Origin: Capnocytophaga periodontitidis
Lineage (GTDB): Bacteria > Bacteroidota > Bacteroidia > Flavobacteriales > Flavobacteriaceae
Assembly (NCBI RefSeq): GCF_016126015.1
Contig: NZ_JAEFDB010000001.1
Location: forward strand, 186,001-250,000
Length of the DNA stretch: 64,000 bases
Direction: 5' to 3'
The notes beneath the pieces were generated by a model that searched no databases, was not told the origin of the DNA, and worked only from the letters and a program-made list of their open reading frames with translations. The position numbers were made by a program, and so were the translations under genes. Shown one piece after another: positions 58,492 through 64,000 of this stretch (its first letter is position 1; every line of letters begins with the position of its first letter).

Positions 58492-60126
58492 TTATTCTGT
58501 TTTAAAAACTATAGAATTGATGACCCTTTGAGCTATTTTATTAGCATTAGGTTCGTTGATGTAGGTAATAAGTACTTGTTGGAGTGCATTGTTTTCAGTA
58601 AAACTATAGAGCTCATACGAAGCATTAAAATACTTACCTTTTTCATTAGGGATACTCATTTTACCAAATACTTTCATACCTTTAGCTCCATTCGGAGAAG
58701 TATATTCTTCCGTTAAGGTAGTGATGTTTTTTGCTTTGGCTTTATCCAATTGTGAAAGTACAATTTCATTCACTTTTTTGGGGTCTAAAGTAAGTCCACC
58801 GTCTTGTCCTTCTTGCTGAGATGCTGTATTTTGGGCATCTTTCTTGAAGGTAATGATATTAGTCATTATATAGAGTGGTGAATTGAGACTACCGTAATAG
58901 AAAGTGTATTGTTTGTCTATAATCGATTTATACTCAACTATATCTACTATTTGCTTGCGAATGAGTACTTCGGGGGTAGTAAGCTCGGTAATAGGATAGC
59001 CATAATCACTTGTTACCCACTCCACTTTATTATATTGAGCATATATACTGAAATATTTTAATCGTATCTTATTGTAGCCAAATATAAAAATGAGAAATAA
59101 TACTAATGAACATAGACCAATAATTAAGCGTTTCTGCCAACGACTTAATTTTCTATTAGGGCGTGTAACCTTCGCTTCTTCTGCTATTTGATTTGTTTCA
59201 GCTTCTGTTTCTACAATAGGGATAGCTTCTTTAGTTTTAATGACTACATTTTCAATAGTTTCACGGTCGTATTCAGCGTTGTTATCTGAAGGTTTGCTCT
59301 TAGCAAACTTCACTAAATCGGCATTTTGTAATACACGTTTGAGATTATTGATAGTTTCTGTCGATAAGTATAATTTTCCAGTTTTTTGTAAGTTGTTGAT
59401 TTTAGCTAAGAGTTCATCAGTAGTACTTTCTTTAGCTAAAATATGTACCTCGTCTTCCAAATATTCTTTTACAATATCCGTAAGGCGTGTGTAATAGGCT
59501 TTATGTTGTGATTCTATAAGGTATTTGGAGTTCTGTAAATCTTTTAAATCCTGAATAGCGCGTTCAAAAGGAGGTAGTTTTTTACGTTTTTCTTCAGCAG
59601 ATAGTTTTTTCTTGCGAAATACAAAAAAGTATAAAGCGGCAGCAGTTAAAAGAAGAGCAACTATACCTAAAACAATCCATAACCAAAGGTGAGAAGAGGA
59701 GGGAGAGGTTACTTCGGCAATAGGTTTAGCGTCATATAAAGGCTGTTTGAGCGTATCTACGGCTACATTATGTACTTCTACAAGTAGTGAATCAGTATAA
59801 AAATCTTTATGGCTAATCTGTATTTTTTGTTGTGGAATGGTGTATTTACCCTCGTCGAATTGAGTGAGGTAATAGGCTTTTTCCAAACGGAATTTACCTT
59901 TCTCTTTTAAGGTATCGGTAGGATTAGTTTTTACCATTTCCAAAGCTCCAAAAGTTTGACCTTCAGGGAATACCACGACTGCATCGGCAGGAGCTTGTAC
60001 GGATATTTTATACTCTATTTGTTCTCCTATCTTTATGTTTTTTGTACTAGTTGCTACTTTCACTTCTTGTGCGTGAAGAGTAGGCAATACAAATAATGTT
60101 AGTATGAAATATAATATTCGTTTCAT
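58492..60126 (-). CDS. BatD-like membrane protein of the Bat operon
   Basis: A 544-residue protein: signal peptide (MKRILYFILTLFVLPTLHAQ), an extracytoplasmic beta-rich domain (about 20-140, IGEQIEYKISVQAPADAVVV), a membrane helix (about 147-170), a cytoplasmic part (about 175-330), a second helix (LIIGLCSLVLFLIFIFGY) and a C-terminal domain. The first part matches BatD/DUF4381-type proteins of MoxR operons. The second half was not recognised. The position between DUF58 and BatA genes supports the role. Confidence 0.75.
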   Translation of the reverse strand: MKRILYFILTLFVLPTLHAQEVKVATSTKNIKIGEQIEYKISVQAPADAVVVFPEGQTFGALEMVKTNPTDTLKEKGKFRLEKAYYLTQFDEGKYTIPQQKIQISHKDFYTDSLLVEVHNVAVDTLKQPLYDAKPIAEVTSPSSSHLWLWIVLGIVALLLTAAALYFFVFRKKKLSAEEKRKKLPPFERAIQDLKDLQNSKYLIESQHKAYYTRLTDIVKEYLEDEVHILAKESTTDELLAKINNLQKTGKLYLSTETINNLKRVLQNADLVKFAKSKPSDNNAEYDRETIENVVIKTKEAIPIVETEAETNQIAEEAKVTRPNRKLSRWQKRLIIGLCSLVLFLIFIFGYNKIRLKYFSIYAQYNKVEWVTSDYGYPITELTTPEVLIRKQIVDIVEYKSIIDKQYTFYYGSLNSPLYIMTNIITFKKDAQNTASQQEGQDGGLTLDPKKVNEIVLSQLDKAKAKNITTLTEEYTSPNGAKGMKVFGKMSIPNEKGKYFNASYELYSFTENNALQQVLITYINEPNANKIAQRVINSIVFKTE

Positions 60127-60152
60127 TTTTTAGTCCTTTATCTTTCTAAATC

Positions 60153-61019
60153 CTAACTCCTATTTTTGAAGTATCCTAATAGTTTTTGGGTGTAACTCTC
60201 ATCGTCTCTACAACTCACTACGCCAGCACCCGATTTCTGCCAAAGAGCTTCAAAGTAGTTCACCGTTTCACGATATTGTTTGGTGTACTCATTTCGCACA
60301 GCAGCTGAAGAAGTGTTGACACGCATCAATGTTCCAGTTTCAGCATCTTTTACCATTATGTAGCCTAAATTAGGTAATTCAGTTTCTTTTTTGTCGTAAA
60401 TTCGAATCCCTGTAATATCGTGCTTTTTAGCGGCTATTTGTATAGGTTTCTCATAACCTTTATCCATAAAATCGGAGAGCATAAACACAATAGCTTTTTT
60501 CTTGCTCACTCTGCTGAGAAATTGTAGAGCCTCAGAAATATTTGTTCTTAAACTTTTGGGTTGAAACTCTATAAGTTCTCTGATAATACGTAATACGTGA
60601 GATTTTCCTTTTTTAGGAGGTATATACAGTTCTATTTGGTCGGAGAAGAGAATCAAACCTGTTTTGTCGTTGTTTTGTAGGGCAGAAAAAGCTAAAGTAG
60701 CTGCTATTTCAGTGATGAGTTCACTTTTGAATTGCTGTTCGGTACCAAAGAGCTCACTACCACTCACATCTATCATCAACATAAGGGTAAGTTCACGTTC
60801 TTCTTCAAATACTTTTACGAAAGGCTCGTTGTAGCGAGCTGTTACATTCCAATCGATATTGCGAATGTCGTCACCAAATTGATAGGGGCGAACTTCACTG
60901 AAAGTCATACCACGACCTTTAAAAGTAGAGTGATATTCCCCTCCGAAGATATTATCGGAGAGTTTACGCGTTTTTATCTCTATCTTGCGTACTTTTTTTA
61001 ATAATTCTTTAGTATCCAA
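60153..61019 (-). CDS. DUF58 family protein of the MoxR-Bat operon
   Basis: A 288-residue soluble protein. FKGRGMTFSEVRPYQFGDDIRNIDWNVTAR (cut here: GMTFSEVRPYQFGDDIR) is the DUF58 signature, followed by a VWA-like fold with LMIDVSGSELFGT and VFMLSDFMDKG. DUF58 proteins act with MoxR ATPases in envelope protein assembly or maturation. It lies 28 bp after the pRiA4b-type gene. Confidence 0.9.
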   Translation of the reverse strand: MDTKELLKKVRKIEIKTRKLSDNIFGGEYHSTFKGRGMTFSEVRPYQFGDDIRNIDWNVTARYNEPFVKVFEEERELTLMLMIDVSGSELFGTEQQFKSELITEIAATLAFSALQNNDKTGLILFSDQIELYIPPKKGKSHVLRIIRELIEFQPKSLRTNISEALQFLSRVSKKKAIVFMLSDFMDKGYEKPIQIAAKKHDITGIRIYDKKETELPNLGYIMVKDAETGTLMRVNTSSAAVRNEYTKQYRETVNYFEALWQKSGAGVVSCRDDESYTQKLLGYFKNRS

Positions 61020-61047
61020 AATTAATTAGCAATTATGTAGTTAGGGA

Positions 61048-61743
61048 TTATTGAAAGTCCAACTGAAAATCTTCGTAATTATTTTGAGCATCAATAATGA
61101 GAGTTTCATTGATAGCATTGATATCAAACTCATTTTCGTCCCAAGGGAAGCTGTAACCACAGAAAGAGAGCCATTCCTTGTAATTTTTTACTTCAGTTTT
61201 AGGTTTACCAGCTTTAAGTACTTCAAGCATTGCTTGGTAACCCCAAATACCGCCACAATCTTCAGGGGGAGTTTTACCTTTTCCTTTGATGCATATAGGG
61301 TAGATGAGAGTTTCATCATCAATAGCTTCTAACACAATTTTGTGTTCCCACGAATCGCCAAAATCATACTCATAGATAATATAATCCTTTTCTTTTTTTA
61401 ATATATCGGAAAGGAGGGTCTTGTTTACCAATTTGTAAATATCTCGGCGTGAGTGCAAGAAAACAGACATAGGGTCATTAGGATCGAAGTTATTGTCCTC
61501 ATCTTCATCACCTACAAAGCCCATTTCTCTACCAAACTCCATATCCTTTTCAGTTTTGATAAACAAACGAGGTTCGTTTTTCGGAAATCTGTAAAATTGA
61601 TACAAATGCGCATTATCCCAGTTAAAAAGGGTTTGAATGATATAATGTAGTGTTTCAAAAGTGATGTTGTTATTCACTTTCACACGTCGCCATATTATAG
61701 GCTTCCTTGAGCCTTCAATACTAATTTTTAATGTGTATGCCAT
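61048..61743 (-). CDS. Plasmid pRiA4b ORF-3-like family protein
   Basis: A 231-residue soluble protein. TLKISIEGSRKPIIWRRVKV, LHYIIQTLFNWDNAHLYQF, YEYDFGDSWEHKIVLE and GKGKTPPEDCGGIWGY are the well-known family motifs. The function is unknown. It sits between moxR (23 bp) and DUF58 (28 bp) in what is otherwise a standard operon. Confidence 0.9.
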   Translation of the reverse strand: MAYTLKISIEGSRKPIIWRRVKVNNNITFETLHYIIQTLFNWDNAHLYQFYRFPKNEPRLFIKTEKDMEFGREMGFVGDEDEDNNFDPNDPMSVFLHSRRDIYKLVNKTLLSDILKKEKDYIIYEYDFGDSWEHKIVLEAIDDETLIYPICIKGKGKTPPEDCGGIWGYQAMLEVLKAGKPKTEVKNYKEWLSFCGYSFPWDENEFDINAINETLIIDAQNNYEDFQLDFQ

Positions 61744-61766
61744 TTATAATTCTTGATATTTAACTT

Positions 61767-62768
61767 TTAAGGCACTTCTATTATATTTACTATTTTGTGA
61801 ATCATCTCCACTGAGGTAATATTTTCAGCCTCTGCTTCATAGGTGATACCAATACGATGGCGCAATACATCAAACACTACAGCTCGTACATCCTCAGGAA
61901 TTACATAACCACGACGTTTGATAAAAGCATAACATTTAGCAGCCATAGCTAAATTGATACTACCACGAGGTGATGCCCCAAAGCTAATAAGAGGCTTAAG
62001 TTCAGCCAAATTATACTTTTCAGGATAACGAGTTGCAAAAATGATGTTTAAGATATACTTTTCAATCTTTTCATCCATATACACTTCACGTACTGCTGTT
62101 TGAGCTTTGAGAATTTGCTCTAAACTCACCGTTTGATTCACTACAGCATAACTATTGCTAAGATTATCGCGCATAATCTGTTGTTCCTCGTCTAATTTAG
62201 GATAGTCGATAACTGTTTTGAGCATAAAACGGTCTACTTGGGCTTCAGGGAGTGGGTAAGTACCTTCTTGCTCTACAGGGTTTTGAGTAGCCATTACCAT
62301 AAAAGGAGCATCAAGTTTAAAAGTGGAGTCACCTATGGTTACTTGTCGCTCTTGCATAGCCTCTAATAGGGCAGATTGTACTTTAGCAGGAGCACGGTTG
62401 ATTTCGTCGGCTAAGACAAAATTTGCGAAGATAGGGCCTTTTTTAATGGAGAATTCATTTTGTTTGATGTTGTAGGTCATTGTACCTATCACATCGGCAG
62501 GTAGCAAATCGGGAGTGAACTGAATACGGCTAAATGACCCGTGTACTGATTTAGCAAGAGTGTTGATAGAAAGCGTTTTGGCTAATCCAGGTACTCCTTC
62601 TAAAAGGATATGCCCTTTACCTAATAAACCAATAAGTAGGGCGTTAACCATATGCTTTTGCCCTACAATTACTTTATTCATTTCATTGGTGAGAGCATCA
62701 ATGAATACGCTTTCACGCTCAATTTTTTCGTTTATCTGACTGATATCTACAGATGTTCTTTGTTCCAT
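61767..62768 (-). CDS. moxR: MoxR-family AAA+ ATPase
   Basis: A 333-residue ATPase. Walker A is in LLEGVPGLAKTLSI, Walker B in FVLADEINRAPAK, sensor 1 in VMATQNPVEQEGTYPLPEAQ and the arginine-finger region in DRFML. It probably works as a chaperone for the VWA proteins encoded downstream. It is the first gene of the operon moxR, pRiA4b-type, DUF58, BatD-like, batA, nth, bioA, with gaps of 1-28 bp. Confidence 0.94.
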   Translation of the reverse strand: MEQRTSVDISQINEKIERESVFIDALTNEMNKVIVGQKHMVNALLIGLLGKGHILLEGVPGLAKTLSINTLAKSVHGSFSRIQFTPDLLPADVIGTMTYNIKQNEFSIKKGPIFANFVLADEINRAPAKVQSALLEAMQERQVTIGDSTFKLDAPFMVMATQNPVEQEGTYPLPEAQVDRFMLKTVIDYPKLDEEQQIMRDNLSNSYAVVNQTVSLEQILKAQTAVREVYMDEKIEKYILNIIFATRYPEKYNLAELKPLISFGASPRGSINLAMAAKCYAFIKRRGYVIPEDVRAVVFDVLRHRIGITYEAEAENITSVEMIHKIVNIIEVP

Positions 62769-62883
62769 AGTATAAATTATTTTTAGTGTTTATCTATTGT
62801 ACAAATATTGTGCCGTTACGAAAGTAAAGTTGGTGTTTTTTTGGGTTTTGGGGAAAAATTATAGAGTTTGATTGTTTGTGACA

Positions 62884-62926
62884 AAAAGAAAAGCTACCTA
62901 AAAACTATTCAGACAGCTTCTTTTTA
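62884..62926 (-). terminator. Possible terminator of the hexosaminidase gene
   Basis: Minus strand: AAAAAGAAGCT and AGCTTTTCTTTTT can pair with a bulge around a 20-nt loop, followed by T-rich sequence. It lies 15 bp after the stop at 62941. Confidence 0.45.
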
Positions 62927-62940
62927 TGAGTATAAAAAAC

Positions 62941-64000
62941 TTAGTTTACTTGTATTTCATCAATAAAAAGGAAACCAGGTTTGCCTGCAGCACCTTCGTG
63001 AAAAGCAGGAATCTTGTTTACTTCATTGATTTTTACTTTTAGATAAGTAACTTCTTTTTCAGGAAAAGATAGAGTATAAGTTTTTATTTCTTTAAAATGT
63101 TCTTTAGGTAGAGCGTAACTTTCTTTGCCTAGTAACACGTAGTTTTTACCATCCTTAGAGCCCCATACTTCAAAATTAGTAGGAGGATAAATCCAATCAC
63201 CAGTTTCAATGAAAGCATTGAAACTCACTTCTTTTACTAAAGTATTATCTTTTAAGGTAATAAGTACTTCACAAGGAGCTTCACTAAAACCTAACCATTC
63301 ACTAGAACGAGAGTTTGTACCTCCTTTTCTTCCATCTACTAAGGTAATAGCACCATTATAAGCATAGTTTTGAGTGGGTTTGCTCAAAAACTCTATAGGA
63401 CGTACAGTTGCTTTATTAAAAAAGAACTCTTGATTAAACTCACTTTCACCTTCTTTGCCAAATACTTTGGCTTTCAAATTTGTATTTTGAGTGAGTTTTA
63501 AAGGTTCTTTGTATATATTAGAATTTTTAGTGGGCTCACTACCATCGGTAGTATAATAAATAGGAGTATCTTGCAAACAAGAGAGAGTAACATTGATTTC
63601 ATCTACACCAGGTTTTACTTCTGCACGAAGATCAAAAATATGTTTAGCATAAGTGTAACCTTCAACATCATAGATAGGAAGTAAGCGTATTAAGCGTTGT
63701 AAAAATCCTTGATAATCTTTAGGTTTAGTAGGGTCTGCCCATTGAACTTCAGCTAAAGCAGCCATACGTGGTAAAGCCATATATTCAACGTGTTTGAAAG
63801 TTTTGATATACTCTGTCCAAATATTAGCTTGCACTCCTAAAATATGTTTTAGCTGCTCTTTATTCAGAGCTTCAGGATAAGGATTGAAAGAATATACACG
63901 TTCTACAGGAAGATAATTACCTATAGCAAGAGGTTCTTTATCAGTTTTATCAGTTTGATAGTAATCGAAATAGCAGAAAGACATAGGGGTCATAATCGCA
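62941..64000 (-). CDS. Glycoside hydrolase family 20 beta-N-acetylhexosaminidase (N-terminal part outside window)
   Basis: The frame is open to the edge, so only the C-terminal 352 or so residues are seen. TPMSFCYFDYYQ, VYSFNPYPEALN and LGVQANIWTEYIKTFKHVEYM are the end of a GH20 catalytic barrel (the Trp lines the sugar pocket). After it come a chitobiase-like C-terminal domain (about 150-205: YTTDGSEPTKNSNIYKEPLK) and a discoidin-like (F5/8 type C) domain (GGTNSRSSEWLGF). The enzyme removes terminal GlcNAc/GalNAc from glycans, usual for a glycan-foraging oral or animal-associated Bacteroidota. A stop at 62941 is followed by a possible terminator. Confidence 0.92.
   Translation of the reverse strand, partial: AIMTPMSFCYFDYYQTDKTDKEPLAIGNYLPVERVYSFNPYPEALNKEQLKHILGVQANIWTEYIKTFKHVEYMALPRMAALAEVQWADPTKPKDYQGFLQRLIRLLPIYDVEGYTYAKHIFDLRAEVKPGVDEINVTLSCLQDTPIYYTTDGSEPTKNSNIYKEPLKLTQNTNLKAKVFGKEGESEFNQEFFFNKATVRPIEFLSKPTQNYAYNGAITLVDGRKGGTNSRSSEWLGFSEAPCEVLITLKDNTLVKEVSFNAFIETGDWIYPPTNFEVWGSKDGKNYVLLGKESYALPKEHFKEIKTYTLSFPEKEVTYLKVKINEVNKIPAFHEGAAGKPGFLFIDEIQVN

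Noticed and set aside
1-64000. CRISPR array or rRNA operon
   Set aside because: No regularly spaced repeat series and no rRNA sequence was seen; the direct repeats present are two-copy tandem units or scattered tracts.

Overview
The window is a 64 kb piece of a low-GC Bacteroidota chromosome, most likely a Flavobacteriaceae member close to Capnocytophaga. The genus is an inference. The supports are promoters of the TTTG-N19-TAnnTTTG type, weak or absent Shine-Dalgarno sequences, a MoxR/DUF58/BatA operon, BshC, a long-form signal peptidase I, a split 5'-nucleotidase, and an IS4351-type composite transposon, which is typical of this phylum.

Layout. 1-5.1 kb: the 3' part of a membrane pyrophosphatase with an OmpA-like tail, an M3 peptidase, a thioesterase and a YciO/Sua5-type protein. 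5.1-10 kb (minus): purH, an MlaE-type permease, an MFS exporter and a secreted-protein gene broken by one stop codon. 10.2-17.4 kb: a MacB-type permease, three small secreted proteins, a pentapeptide-repeat membrane protein and a flotillin. 17.4-23.1 kb: a DUF4139 (MuiA-like) gene cut in two by a 4071-bp composite transposon. Two identical IS30-family (IS4351-like) elements flank an Erm(F)-like rRNA methylase and a ferredoxin-nitroreductase. 23.2-27.9 kb (minus): yraN, an ACT-like protein, gltX, then cysE-cysK. 28-33.3 kb: a string of small accessory genes including two NADAR paralogues. 33.3-41.5 kb (minus): a TetR/TolC/HlyD/ABC-2 efflux operon, with an SMR gene and a small membrane protein inserted. 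41.7-46.4 kb: an NlpC/P60-like protein, dapB, a HAD phosphatase, lepB and a WbqC-family gene. 46.8-55.4 kb: bshC, rsmE, a shortened Mur-ligase-like protein, tRNA-Leu, the split 5'-nucleotidase, dapA and an L,D-transpeptidase. 55.6-62.8 kb (minus): a moxR-DUF58-batA operon running into nth and bioA. The window ends inside a GH20 hexosaminidase.

Most notable observation. Between gltX and cysE lies what reads as a complete cysteine attenuator. It has a consensus promoter, a 17-codon leader ORF with tandem Cys codons (MTMCCTLNLSSARLVIS), a hairpin inside the leader ORF, a candidate antiterminator that overlaps the end of the leader ORF, and a strong hairpin plus U-run ending 6 nt before the cysE start codon. 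Bacillus subtilis controls the same gltX/cysE junction with a tRNA-Cys T-box, so this would be a different mechanism at the same place.

Other points of interest are an NlpC/P60 protein with Ala at the catalytic Cys position, a Mur-ligase-like protein without a P-loop, an endonuclease III without its Fe-S cysteines, paired TetR operator-like palindromes, and a perfect inverted repeat that encodes the ends of both dapA and the convergent L,D-transpeptidase.
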